Part shown: piece after piece, positions 10,216 to 20,871 of the stretch
Layout: every line of letters begins with the position of its first letter
How positions within the stretch are numbered: position 1 is the first letter of the stretch
NCBI GenBank assembly: GCA_035610835.1
Contig: CM069442.1
Location: forward strand, 61,915,431 to 61,979,430
Length of the DNA: 64,000 bases
Origin: Ophiura sarsii
Taxonomy: Eukaryota; Echinodermata; Ophiuroidea; Amphilepidida; Ophiuridae
Reading direction: 5' to 3'
Position numbers and translations under genes: made by a program
Notes under the pieces: model-generated
What the model saw: the letters and a program-made list of their open reading frames with translations, nothing else
Database searches by the model: none
Told to the model about the DNA's origin: nothing

Positions 10216-12405
10216 TGTAGGGGAGAGTGGGACTGGATCCTTGTGCAGATTCGCCCCCCACGTTGGCCACTGGTTGAATTTGACGAACACGCAATATGTT
10301 CCGCTGTTTGTTATGCGAGCATTCCCATGGTAACATGGCAGATCTCTGTCTACAAGTCTAATGTTTGTCAAAGGATCATATAAAAAACCAGTTTTAAATC
10401 ACCAAAAAAAATTCTTCCATTTTTGATATTGATTTTCCCTTAAAGATATTCGTAGGCCTACATAAGATTTCAATGTAAATCATCATTAGGTATGTATGGG
10501 ATTGGTTTCGGATTTGATGCAGTTATAAACCCGCCATTGTATGTGGGAAACGTGTTGTTATCGGGTCAATGCACTTATTGTGCTGCTTGGGGCACATTCG
10601 CCCTTTCATGATGGGGCATGTTCGTCCATGGGGATTTACTTGATTTTACAAGATTGTATAATTTCAAAATTGTAATTCACCTCCTGTAGCCTAACTTAAT
10701 TTGTAATTATAATAGGCCTAGTTATCTGGAATGGAATAGCACTAAAATTAGAAGACAATGTGATATTTATTATCAATTTAAAATTCTAAACGAGTATTCC
10801 GCAAAAATTACCCCACCCTTAAATTTTTGAATCCCTAAATTTTATTTTGGAAGAAAATCACATTGCATAAATTACAGATGTGTATATCTACATGATTTAT
10901 TTGGGCATAGTCCTACTACTTTGTGAACGCGGCCTAATTAAGGGAAGTGTCAACCCTATTATTTTGATGATCAACTTTTGCTTCTAAGTTTGAGAATATT
11001 GAATAAAAGTACATAAAAGTATACATTTTTAGAAAGGAAATTTGATAAGGAAACCGATGGTGATATCAATGTGATACCAAATAAACTAATTTTTGAGAAA
11101 TGAACCAAAAAGCCATTTTTTTACCCCAAATTTTTCAGACAGCATAACTATAAAATAAAAAATGGTAATTTGTTCTAATATACGTTTTTGTAAACAAAAC
11201 AATTTTGTCTAGGAGGCAATTTTTTTCTTTTTCCAAAATAAAGCTTGGTTTTGGAAATATTGCTAAAAACATCGGAACAGTGTAAAAGTCGTGTTTTTTT
11301 GCGTACATTTCGCTAGAAATGGATGCATATCTCGAGTTTAAAATCCATAATCGAAAAAATAAAAAAATTGCCTCCTAGCGCTGAAAGTCCTCTACACAAC
11401 GGTAGTAAAAGCTTACCTGATAGTTTGATATATTTTTAGTTATGTTGTCTGAAAATTCGTAAAATGCCTTCAAATTTGAACTTCTAGAAAACATCGATTT
11501 GGTAAAAATATTGACATTTTCCACCATTTAAAGCTAAATGTTCACGGAACACAACGGCGTGTGACCTAAAAAGCGAGTATACTATATATTATGAACAATC
11601 ATAATAAACTATCAGATTCAATTTATATTGTCACAATGTGAAGAAATTGGAAGAAAACTGAAATTTAAATGATCGTAAGATTGGCCTTTGTTTACATTTT
11701 AGACATTGTTTTGCGCTCTTTTGTTTTTCGCGTCTACGTCGCGGATATTAAGCGGCGCGTCTAGTATTACGCGCGGGAAGTTTCAGCGCGCGACGCAATG
11801 ATCGAACAGCTGTCGCAGCATTTGAAAAGCGCGGAACTCCGCTTAATAAATTCCCGCCAAATAACCAGGCGCCTTTTCCTGACTCAAACTTACCAAAACA
11901 TCAATTTAAAATCACCCAAAAGAACGGGAAATAATCGCTTCCGATTAGTAACTTATGATGGTAATGATAGAATACATATAAAAGTATTAAATAATAGAGA
12001 AATATGAAATTCAATTTTTGAAACAAGTGCTGGGTTGACACTGCCCTTAAAAGAGCCCATGGTGACCTATAATGGACCGGGCTATGGACGAACCTGCCGG
12101 GGTGGGCAAGTTCACTATTTTGAGACGCCTGTCTTAATATCCTTTACTCATCCCTACACTCTAGTCTTAGTCTTAGAAAAAAGGGTTCAGGGGTGCTTGG
12201 CTGTCCCGTATATGGAACCCTTTATATCACTAAAAGGTTCCAAAAAGAACCATTTTAATGTTCAAAATGGGCAAAAGATGGGCAAAAATGGGTCTTTAGA
12301 ACCCTTTTGCGATAAAAACCGAATATTTCTCGCCAATTTGGAACTGATTAAACTATAGGCCAATTCCAATGAAAATTGGGCGAACATTTCCCACTCTCCC
12401 CTACA
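10216..12405. mobile_element. 2.2-kb DNA element with 17-bp inverted ends, nested inner repeat
   Basis: tgtaggggagagtggga at 10216-10232 is matched exactly in reverse complement at 12389-12405, and both termini are followed inward by ttcgccc. G-rich ggggcA/TTCGccc phrases also occur near 10588-10630 and 12085-12110. An inner inverted pair (aagggaagtgtcaaccc at 10940-10956 and its 16/17 complement at 12032-12048) suggests a second element nested inside, and a third pair, ctaggaggcaattttttt, lies at about 11211 and 11360. No transposase was recognised. Open frames at 11798-12007 and 12035-12358 have no visible domain. Confidence 0.6.
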
Positions 12406-12890
12406 CTACTAATTTTGCAAATGTTTTTGGACTTTGTATCAGTAAACGAGGCTTACTTTAAATAAAGAAATGGCCGTCGAGAGAACTGAATTTTACTAAT
12501 TTCCGAATGTCAATGAGTAAGTTCTGGCGTGAATTCCATTGGTTAGGAGAAGTAGGAGTAGGACTGTTTGAGCTAAAAGTTTATTTAATGTTTTATATGA
12601 TTATGATTTAGACCTGATCCAAACGAAGCATCTTCGTACCGTGATTTGTGAAACGCGCAATCAATGATCGGGACTCGATCATTAATCAATCAAATTCAAA
12701 GTCAAAACCCGAGTCATGAACATCAAGATGATGATGATGAAGTAACCCATGTCTAATGTAACACTAACAGGAATCAGGATCATCATTCATAGCATACATT
12801 TACACTATAATACTTTATACAACACCTAAGAAAATCATTGTTATTTCATTGGAGGATTATTAGGTCACGTGTGATTAAAGCCTAAAAAAC
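12406..12890. other. Unannotated spacer
   Basis: No gene recognised. A small hairpin-like gactcgatcattaatcaatc patch is near 12670. Confidence 0.4.
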
Positions 12891-13276
12891 TAAGGTATAT
12901 TATAATGTGATCTTTCCAGGGAACGCCCTCAACATAAAGCAGATTTTCTTGCAGATTTACATTTCTGATCATAAATCGTACATACATTCCAAGTTACAGG
13001 GCGATACGATTCTTAATTACTTCAATATCATGGTTTAGAGTGAAAATAAACTGTCGGGTTAACACGACAGTTTATATTTTCACTCTAAAATTCACTCAAA
13101 GTCAAACCATGATTTTGAGGTAATTAGGAATCGTATTGCTCTGTAACTTGGAAAGTAAATGTACGATTTATGATCAGAAATGTCAAATCTGCAAGAAAAT
13201 CTACTTTCTAAAAGAAATCATGAATAGAGGGCGCTCTCTGGAAAAGATCACATAATAATTAATATATGCCTTTAAA
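12891..13276. mobile_element. Foldback MITE family 1, copy 1
   Basis: A ~385-bp palindrome with ends of the form TTAAAGGyATATtATgtGATC. The arms contain gcagattttcttgcagattt, ttacagggcgatacgattc and tacttcaatatcatggttt, and the centre has the short hairpin aaactgtcgggttaacacgacagttt. The same arm blocks occur at 21862-22246 and 62523-62895. Non-autonomous; the TTAA-like terminus may include the target site. Confidence 0.9.
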
Positions 13277-13330
13277 TATCCGCTCCATTGCACGATTTGC
13301 CGTGCATCGACCCCTACGATACAGAAGGTT

Positions 13331-13461
13331 TATCGCGAATCGGTAAAAAGCCATTGATTATCCTATATTCTGTTGCATTGTGGGATTGAAAAGGGGCCCC
13401 TTTTCTATCCCACAATGCATCAGAAAAGGATACTCAATGGATTTTTCCCGATTGGCGATAA
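13331..13461. mobile_element. Small palindromic MITE
   Basis: ttatcgcgaatcggtaaaaa at the left is answered by tttttcccgattggcgataa at the right. The centre is a perfect aaaaggggccccttttc-type palindrome, with gcattgtgggat/atcccacaatgc just outside it. Confidence 0.85.
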
Positions 13462-13583
13462 GGCTTATTGCACGGTCAGACGCTCGGCGGCCGTAACGCG
13501 ATTAGGCATACACGTAAGCCCACACGACTATAAATAAATCTCTGAATCATATTGTTTCAAATGACAATAACTTTCTTAGAATG

Positions 13584-13771
13584 TTGTATAAAACAAATAA
13601 TGAATGTTTTTTTCGTTCGTGCAATGGAAAGAATATTTTCATTCGGTGAAAGAGGCAATGTAACATTCAACTTGGCTAGTCGGCTCCCCATCATTAAATG
13701 GAACATTGCATCTTTCACCTCATGAAAATATTCTTACCATTGCACTCATAAACATTCATTATTCGTATAAT
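13584..13771. mobile_element. Palindromic MITE, ~190 bp
   Basis: The arms carry aataatgaatgttt and aaacattcattatt at the ends, tgcaatggaaagaatatttt and its complement further in, and tgaaagaggcaatg/cattgcatctttca towards the centre. Confidence 0.85.
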
Positions 13772-14198
13772 ATTATAGGACTGCATCCATCCATCCATTC
13801 ATTCATCTCAGGCCGAGCACTAACGGACTTTGATAGTGGTCACTATGCGATCTGGGTATAGGCCTAGCCCTGGTCTATCTTGGCAATTTTTTGTTCAATT
13901 TTGTCATCCAGGGCTTGAGAGTGGCGTATGCCGCACGACGTCTCATTTTAACATTTTCATGTAATGTTGAAACGCACATCCGGGCGCCTGATTCATCTCT
14001 TTGTCATGGCGTACATCTGTTGCGTTGCTGAATATTTGCAATCTGGCGTAGCCCCACCCACTAACGCAAAATGCATGGCAAAATGCAGCACAGTTTTATG
14101 CGCAAAAGGGCTTGCGTTGCATTTTTTAATTTGTGTGGAATTCTTGAATGTCACAACAATAACAAATCGCATCGGATTTTGGATTTGGCCAGTGCAGC
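13772..14198. other. Unannotated spacer
   Basis: Contains an atcc microsatellite (catccatccatccattcatt) near 13786 and a 114-codon open frame (13964-14308) that runs into the hAT-type element. That frame has no recognisable domain. Confidence 0.4.
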
Positions 14199-14590
14199 CT
14201 CTAGAGCAGGCTTTCTCAACTAGATTTACTGATGCTCCACATTTTAGTAACCAACTTGTTGAAGCCCCACTTGGGGTCCCTGAAACTCCTGGGTTTTGGA
14301 GTTTTTAACTGACTTAAATCGCCTCTCGTTGGTCATACTTTTTTTAGAATTTACAATTCAAGTTATTTTTCAGAAGAAAACACTAGGCTTGGTGTGGTGG
14401 AGGGGAAAGTTTTTTCTCGTAGACTGTCAGTGGTCGCTGGTTGATTTTAGTAGGCCTATAAAATCTGGCTATAGGCCTAGGCTATCATGATATGATTTAA
14501 AAAAAATGTAACCACTCTCGCGCCACTTAGGATGCCTTGATGCGCCACAAGTGGTGCGTGCGCCGCCAGTTGAGAAAGCCTGCTCTAGAG
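14199..14590. mobile_element. Non-autonomous hAT-type element with 8-bp target duplication
   Basis: The element body is 14207-14582. It starts caggctttctcaact and ends agttgagaaagcctg, giving 15-bp inverted termini that begin with CAG. Immediately outside both ends is the same octamer ctctagag (14199-14206 and 14583-14590). An 8-bp duplication with CAG...CTG termini is the signature of hAT-superfamily insertion. The ~376-bp body has no transposase. The identical duplications suggest a not very old insertion. Confidence 0.9.
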
Positions 14591-14713
14591 TTTAGTATTC
14601 TTTGGGCTGCATAAATTCATAAATAACGCCCTAGGTCTATATTAAATATAGCAAGCTAATATTTTTTTTCTCAAACAAAGGACATAATACCAATTTTACA
14701 GATATAATAATTA

Positions 14714-14904
14714 GAGAATAGAGGTATTGTTTTTAGACCGTACCCGTGTTATATTGTCTGACATAAATGCGGACGATAGTATTATTTTAAGTAGAACAAC
14801 GACGCCGCAGGCGGAGTTGTTCTACGCAAAAAATAATACTATCGAACGCATTTATGTCAGACAATATAACACGGGTACGGTCTAAAAACAATACCTTTAT
14901 TCTC
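14714..14904. mobile_element. Near-perfect palindromic MITE
   Basis: gagaatagaggtattgtttt at 14714 is mirrored at 14885-14904. The arms contain gaccgtacccgtgttatatt, gtctgacataaatgcg and atagtattattt, and the loop is short and GC-rich (acgacgccgcaggcggag). Arm divergence is very low, so the copy is probably young. Confidence 0.9.
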
Positions 14905-15349
14905 ATTCTTAAACAATCATACTTTAGACATTTATCAAAGAAATAAGTACATTTTATTGTCCACATTTGACAACTTTTACCCCTGCTAGGATCGAATAAC
15001 CCACAAACATTCCATCCAATCACATGCGATAAGTAAACCATGCGTAAGCGTCGCGGCGCCGGCATAAACGCAGGAAAAGCGCTAAAGACGCACTGCAGAA
15101 GTGCGCGTTATGGAGCAAACCACACACATTGTGAAGGTCGGGCGCACTGTTAAAACGTAAGCCCCACCTCCCCGTGTTAAGTTGTCTCATCTAGATGTCA
15201 CCGATTTCTCTGAGAACCAAATGAGATTGCTTAAACTTTCTTAGCTGTTTAAGAATAGCAATTTTAGCAATTACCAACAAATACCACAACAACAAAAAAG
15301 AAAAAGAAAAAAAAGGGATTTTGAATTAGGCCTAGATAGATGCTATACT
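14905..15349. other. Unannotated spacer
   Basis: Holds a stretch rich in GCGC/GCGT near 15050-15130 and an A-rich run near 15280-15315. No gene recognised. Confidence 0.4.
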
Positions 15350-15500
15350 CTATTTGGCTTCCTCTGGAGAGCGTGACGTAACTTAACAGACGCAGCTTTT
15401 ACGCATGCGTATGTATCTTCAGCCTTTCAACGCTCTTGTGTATACGCCAGCGCCGCGAGTAGGCGTGCACGCGTTATGTGCTGCAATAAGTAGAATACGC
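15350..15500 (+). mobile_element. MITE family 2, 3'-incomplete copy
   Basis: Shares ctatttgg, gacgtaacttaacag, gcagcttttacgcatgcgt, caacgctc, gtatac and gtgctgcaat with the full copy at 37513-37691. It stops at gtagaatacgc, before the right inverted terminus. Confidence 0.8.
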
Positions 15501-16702
15501 CCTAGGCATGTAGGCCTAGCTACAGAAAAAAGGAGCTAGGGCCTAAAGCAAAATGGTCCTGTATCCAACACCTGCCTACTTACCCTAACCACCACATTAT
15601 AGACAAGGCTTAACATGTGTAAGTAAATCCTGGTTTGTGTGTGTGTGAATAATGAATAACATGAACCTCAAATATAATGTTTGAACATGCTGTCACTAGC
15701 TCCGGAACTCTTCATATAGGCATAAATTACTTACCTAACAATTCTTTATAAGAAAATGGGCCTATTTAAAAGAACCCACCAAAAACAAAACACAGTAATG
15801 GCATGGCACCAATAAGTTGTTAAAATTCAATTTGGCTTGCTTTAAAGATTTTAATTGGCTAATCAAATCTGACTGAGAAAACCAATCTTTTCCACGGCTG
15901 CTCTACGGAGAAACACGATGCATTTCTTCCGGCCTGATGGCTGTTCAGTTTGATTACTTAATAAACAGGTGCCAATGAAAACAATAGCTGTTGATGCCTG
16001 TGGATACAGACATGAATGTTGATACACCATACCACATGCCAGGGATGCACATAGCCAGTTCCTTAACTGGTTAGAATACGATATACGGGAATGTGTCATA
16101 AACATGGGTAGCAAAATCAACTGTTTGGTATATCATTTCCATTGCAAAATTTACAACATTCGCAACTTAAAGGCTTGGGAGATGTTTTGTTTATAAACAG
16201 AAGTTGGTTAACCACCCAATGGTTTGTATAATGAAGAGTTTATTGAAGTCCACAAAGTGTACTTTTCAATAATGCACATTTTGGATTGGTTGATTATGGT
16301 TAATAAATTGCATGGCTTAAGGTATGCCCATACAAAACTAAAATAATGAGTTTGGTTGAAATCCTGAACCTTTGTTATTTTTTGTATCTCTTTCGTTTCC
16401 AAAATACTATGGACTTAATACATTTTGCCACTAAACAGATCGATCCACTTTCTAGAAACACTCTTTGTAACCACTATGGTTCTAAGTTCAGCACTCCATT
16501 TGAAAGAGGTTGTCATACGACTGATTACATCTGATTTCCTTTTCTTTTTATACCTTTTTGAACATTTTCGATAAAATAACCTAAAATGGCAATTTCCCTT
16601 AAATGTTGGGGATTTTCCGAAGGATTGACCATGGTTTCAATTTTTGCTTACGTAAGACTAAATGTAGGCTACAACAATTACTGTCATTTTGTATTTCAAA
16701 GA
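15501..16702. other. Unannotated spacer
   Basis: A minus-strand open frame at 15863-16120 (85 codons) has fairly even composition but no domain I recognise and no splice context. Otherwise nothing. Confidence 0.4.
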
Positions 16703-17308
16703 TTAACCCTTTGAACCCTAGCGGTCCTAGTCTGTGCGTACCCCTCAGTGAGGGCCCCTCACCCTATATAGCCTTCCGATGGTTAACATAGAAAATATGG
16801 ATTTTTGCAGGAAATGGATAAAATAATACTAAACTTGTTCAGAATCATCTGTAATATTGTTAAATCACATATTAACTTTTTGGAAAGTGCTTCCAGGACA
16901 AACCAAATAAAAATGGTGACATTTTGCACCAAAAATGTCAATTGTCCATGTTTTTGCTCAATTTCGATCTCAAAATCATCTGAATTTCCAGAACTATCGT
17001 CATCTAAAACCTAAGCAGAATCGCTATCATCCAACATGTTCAAAACTAAACTCAAAGTATATCGCCGCGCCATATTTTGACGTATTTTCGATGTGAAACG
17101 ACACACAAAAAAGTGCTGATAAAAGCACTCGGTGATGAAAAAAAAAGGAATTTAAACTTTGTGCCCACTTTGTCTAGTTCCCCAGTCGTCTTACCGATGT
17201 AAACAAACCCTTTTACGCACGCTACACAGCGCCGGTGGACCGGCTCATCGGGTATATGGCACAGACTCAGTCAAGCCGGTAAACCGGCGCGTCGGGTTCA
17301 AAGGGTTA
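16703..17308. mobile_element. piggyBac-type non-autonomous element at TTAA
   Basis: ttaa at 16703-16706 is followed by ccctttgaaccc. At the other end gggttcaaaggg (17293-17304) is followed by ttaa (17305-17308). TTAA duplications with CCC...GGG inverted ends are the hallmark of piggyBac insertion. Read on the minus strand, 17035-16950 encodes an acidic Ser/Asp-rich peptide (DDDSSGNSDDFEIEIE) interrupted by a stop just upstream, which may be the remnant of the acidic transposase N-terminus. That part is inference. The ~600-bp body lacks the catalytic domain. Confidence 0.8.
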
Positions 17309-17979
17309 AAGTTTACTAAACCTGTTTAAAAAATTAATTAAAATAATTTTTTTTCCCTGATCCGAAAACTTGAATTTGTAATATCTCTGCAATGGAAAGA
17401 GACACAAACTTTAAATAAAGCTCAATCATATTTTTACAAGTGCAGCATGTTTCTGCAAAAATCTCAATTTTGCTGATGGACTGATATTAAGCTCTTCATA
17501 TTATAAATATACTCTTCTATGGGAAATTTGTTGCTTTTTACAATGTAAGTCAAATTTCGGAATATGACTGAATTTATTATGTTTGTGCCCTCAGTCATAA
17601 GGGATGCACCATTAGATACTCAGGGGGAGGGGGCATGTAAGTTTTCTGAAGAAAAACCCACTTTGCCCACCAACCAGGAAGAAGAAAAAAAAGTTGACCC
17701 ACTGTTAAGTAAAAAAAATAAAATCTGACTCACCCAACTCAATGTAAATGTAAAGAAAAACATTAAAACCTAAAATAAAACCCCTTTGCCGCCTTTACCA
17801 ACAACAAAAACCCAACTTTCTGCCTTTGGCGGCGAAAAAAAGAAATGTCGCCGCCTTTGGCGGCGAAAAAACAACAACTGCCCGACCCAACTTCCATGCC
17901 CCCCCCCTGAAAATCAAATGTTGCTTCCCTAAAGAATAGTTAGCATTGATTGTAAATGTTTGGCAGAAATAGGACCAGG
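17309..17979. other. Unannotated spacer
   Basis: Contains two ggcggcgaaaaaa blocks near 17830 and 17859 and C- or A-rich low-complexity patches. No gene. Confidence 0.4.
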
Positions 17980-18930
17980 CACCTTTAAAAGAAAACTAAA
18001 GAAATTTGGTGAAGAATTTATTTATAAATTAGTATTGCAATGGGTACCTTTCCCCTCTAAGTTTGGTACGTTCATGGGTATAACATAACTCCAACAACAA
18101 CAAAAAATCAACACAAATCTGGTGATGATAGCACGTGCTATCTACTGATGATAGCACGTGCTATCTACTGATGATAGCACGTGCTATCTACTGATGATAG
18201 CACGTGCTATCTACTGATGATAGCACGTGCTATCTACTGATGATAGCACGTGCTATCTACTGATGATAGCATGTGCTATCTACTGATGATAGCATGTGCT
18301 ATCTACTGATGATAGCATGTGCTATCTACTGATGATAGCACCTTTAAAAGAAAACTAAAGAAATTTGGTGAAGAATTTATTTATAAATTAGTATTGCAAT
18401 GGGTACCTTTTCCCTCTAAGTTTGGTACGTTCATGGGTATAACATAACTCCAACAACAACAAAAAATCAACACAAATCTGGTGATGATAGCACGTGCTAT
18501 CTACTGATGATAGCATGTGCTATCTACTGATGATAGCATGTGCTATCTACTGATGATAGCATGTGCTATCTACTGATGATAGCATGTGCTATCTACTGAT
18601 GATAGCACGTGCTATCTACTGATGATAGCACGTGCTATCTACTGATGATAGCACGTGCTATCTACTGATGATAGCACGTGCTATCTACTGATGATAGCAC
18701 GTGCTATCTACTGATGATAGCACGTGCTATCTACTGATGATAGCACGTGCTATCTACTGATGATAGCACGTGCTATCTACTGATGATAGCACGTGCTATC
18801 TACTGATGATAGCACATGCTATGTCTACTGATGATAGCATGTGCTATCTACTGATAATAGCATGTGATATCTACTAATGATAGTATGTGATACTTTAGAT
18901 AGCATGTGCTATCTACTGATGATAGCATGT
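17980..18930. repeat. 23-bp palindromic minisatellite in a higher-order duplication
   Basis: The unit tgatgatagcacgtgctatctac contains the perfect 16-bp palindrome gatagcacgtgctatc. A first block of about 9 units (18121-18339) and a second of about 19 (18481-18930) are separated by a ~141-bp spacer. The same spacer precedes the first block at 17980-18120, giving a 359-bp offset. The main variant is cacgtg to catgtg, and the variants cluster in runs rather than being scattered, as expected from unequal exchange. The last units decay after 18830. Confidence 0.95.
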
Positions 18931-19160
18931 GTATTAGTATTTTGCACAAGTGCATCACATCATCAGTAGATACCTTTCCTGGCTAATACTAGTATACAAA
19001 TGGGAAATCCTGTGTACACCCTTGCTAAGTGCTACTTACTAATTAGAAATATAGTCTTGCCCCTAATTTTCCCCACACTGAGAAAACCTGTCAGGAGAAA
19101 GGCAAGTGTACTAAAGGAATCTTTTTGAAAAACAATTATGCTTATTTTTAAAACTTTCAG
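18931..19160. other. Spacer before the first exon candidate
   Basis: Begins with a partial inverse of the minisatellite (catcatcagtagatac near 18959) and ends with a pyrimidine-containing acceptor ttttaaaactttcag at 19146-19160. Confidence 0.4.
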
Positions 19161-19325
19161 GTAATCTGATCTATGTGCATGAGTAATGCTCTACATGCCT
19201 AAGCAGACTTTCCAGTGCTATCCACAATGTTTACTCCAAGTTACCAAACTTTACGTACAGCATGGGAAGATGAAACAGATAAAGACATAATTAAAAACAG
19301 AACGATCTTCTTGAAGATTCATAAG
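19161..19325 (+). CDS. Candidate host exon: 5' UTR plus first 33 codons
   Basis: A plausible exon runs from an AG acceptor (actttcag, ending 19160) to a strong donor (aag|gtaagt at 19326). Inside it, ATG at 19227 opens a frame that stays open to the donor and ends in phase 0. It encodes 33 residues starting MFTPSYQTLRTAWEDETDKD and ending TIFLKIHK, with ordinary soluble-protein composition unlike the low-complexity frames around it. A short upstream frame (starting near 19172) ends before the ATG. I do not recognise the protein. No following exon could be assigned with confidence: a splice to the acceptor at about 19446 would reach a stop after seven codons. The call rests on splice signals and composition only. 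Confidence 0.45.
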
Positions 19326-20796
19326 GTAAGTTCAGAAAATGTAGAATTTTTGTTATTGTAAGTTTACTATTCAAATTCACTCATAGATTTGATCAAATGA
19401 TGTCAATTTATCGGTATTTTAGGTTAATTGGCATCATTTCTTTCAGCCTGAGCGAGGCAAGCTTTTATAAGTAAAGCTAGGGGAGGGGTAACTTCAATAA
19501 ATACACTTATGTCTCTAAACTGTTATTGTTGTCACAACTTTCATCAGAGGTATTCTTCATCCAAATCACATCATTGAAGCGTGTATATTAGTCTTCTAGA
19601 CTTCTTCACCAATTCATACCACTATGAAACTCCAATGAAACAAGTATCCAAGTTTATACATCAAATCAGATTTAAGAATATCTGAACAATTTTAACTAAG
19701 CCTCCATCAATTCCATGACCTTGTATGACCCATCTATCTTATCTATCTCATCTTGCCTTTGGGCTTTCCTCAACTTCGCATTCACTACTCATGTTTTAAG
19801 TCCAGTTTGTATTGGCTGAAGGGCTGGAGGGTTTAACACTAGCAACTAAATCTGGCAAGAATTTGAAACTCCAGCTGAGCTGGTCATCTCAGCAAATCAT
19901 AAAAATATCATGTCTTCGGTCAATAATATAACTTTTCCCATCTCCTCACATCTTCATCATTTCTTTAAGGGGAGGAGGACGGCAAGGAGGAGATTTGATT
20001 TAGAGCCTCTTGAAGTTGAAATTTGAGGTTGTAGGAGCCTACTGTGGCCTGTCTAGCTGGTGTTATTGGAGTTTCTATAGAATACCTTACCATTACCACC
20101 ACCACATGGTTTCATCCATGCACGCGCAGTGAACAACCAACAGTGGGGTATTCTATATGATAGCCACACTACTTTGTTTACTAAGCTTTGCTGCATGTTT
20201 TGCTTGATTTATGAGGAATGGAATTCAATTTGATAAATATATGGGTGGGAGAACATCATCAACACCACCATCATCATCATCATATCCTTGACAACGTCAT
20301 CAGCCGTTCTTAATTTAGGAATCTGGTCTTGATGTCGCACATTTCGCGATGACGATCAAGTTCGGGCTTTATTCTACTGTCATACTGTGTATTTAAAAAC
20401 AAATGGAGTGATTGCCCTTTTAAGACAATTATTTTGAAGATGAATCTTAACTTACCCAGGGATGGATTTATTAATTGATTGATTGATTGATTGATGTAGA
20501 AGATGTAAAGTTTTACCTCTCATGCAGATCAACTTTGTGTGCATTTGGGCAGCATTAAAGATAAAAAAGCTTCGCAAGGATTGATTTTTGAGCCGTGGAA
20601 CGTAAACTTTAGCCGATGATTTTATCAGCACGGGAGATGTGTCCCATTACACTTGTCTGGTAAACTTCCAATCAAGAAACTGTGCTTATCTAATAGCATT
20701 GTCGTCATGTGAGTTCCTGTAGTCATGGTAGCAGTTTGATGCAATAGTTTTCTATGCATAGTGAGGAGAGGTTTTTCTTCTTCTTCACAACATGCA
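19326..20796. other. Probable intron or intergenic sequence
   Basis: No repeat family recognised. Minor features are an atc/cat microsatellite near 20270-20282 and an attg tetranucleotide run near 20472-20492. Confidence 0.4.
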
Positions 20797-20871
20797 ATGG
20801 GATTGAAATGCAGTAAGTGTAAAAAGAAGGAGAAGAAGAAATATGAGGGACAAGAGGAGCAACTGAATAGG
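20797..20871 (+). CDS. Candidate first coding exon with acylation-type N-terminus
   Basis: ATG at 20797 opens 25 codons that run to a donor agg|gtaaga at 20872 in phase 0. The peptide starts MGLKCSKCKKKEKKKYEGQE. Visible features are Gly2 with Ser6 (the usual N-myristoylation pattern), cysteines 5 and 8 as possible palmitoylation sites, and a lysine block at residues 7-15. This arrangement resembles the SH4 membrane anchor of Src-family kinases and of other dual-acylated signalling proteins; a specific family is inference. Cautions: the segment is purine-rich, a second donor-like gtaagtg lies inside it at 20812, an upstream ATG (20792) opens a 4-codon frame, and no downstream exon was identified. 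Confidence 0.35.

Noticed and set aside
18121..18930. Hammerhead-like CTGATGA followed by a TAGC...GCTA stem in every 23-bp unit
   Set aside because: The GAAA (or GAA) core that must follow stem II is absent; the next bases are TCTA. The match comes from the minisatellite palindrome alone.
17980..18930. CRISPR array
   Set aside because: Units are contiguous with no unique spacers, and the context is a eukaryotic transposon-rich genome.
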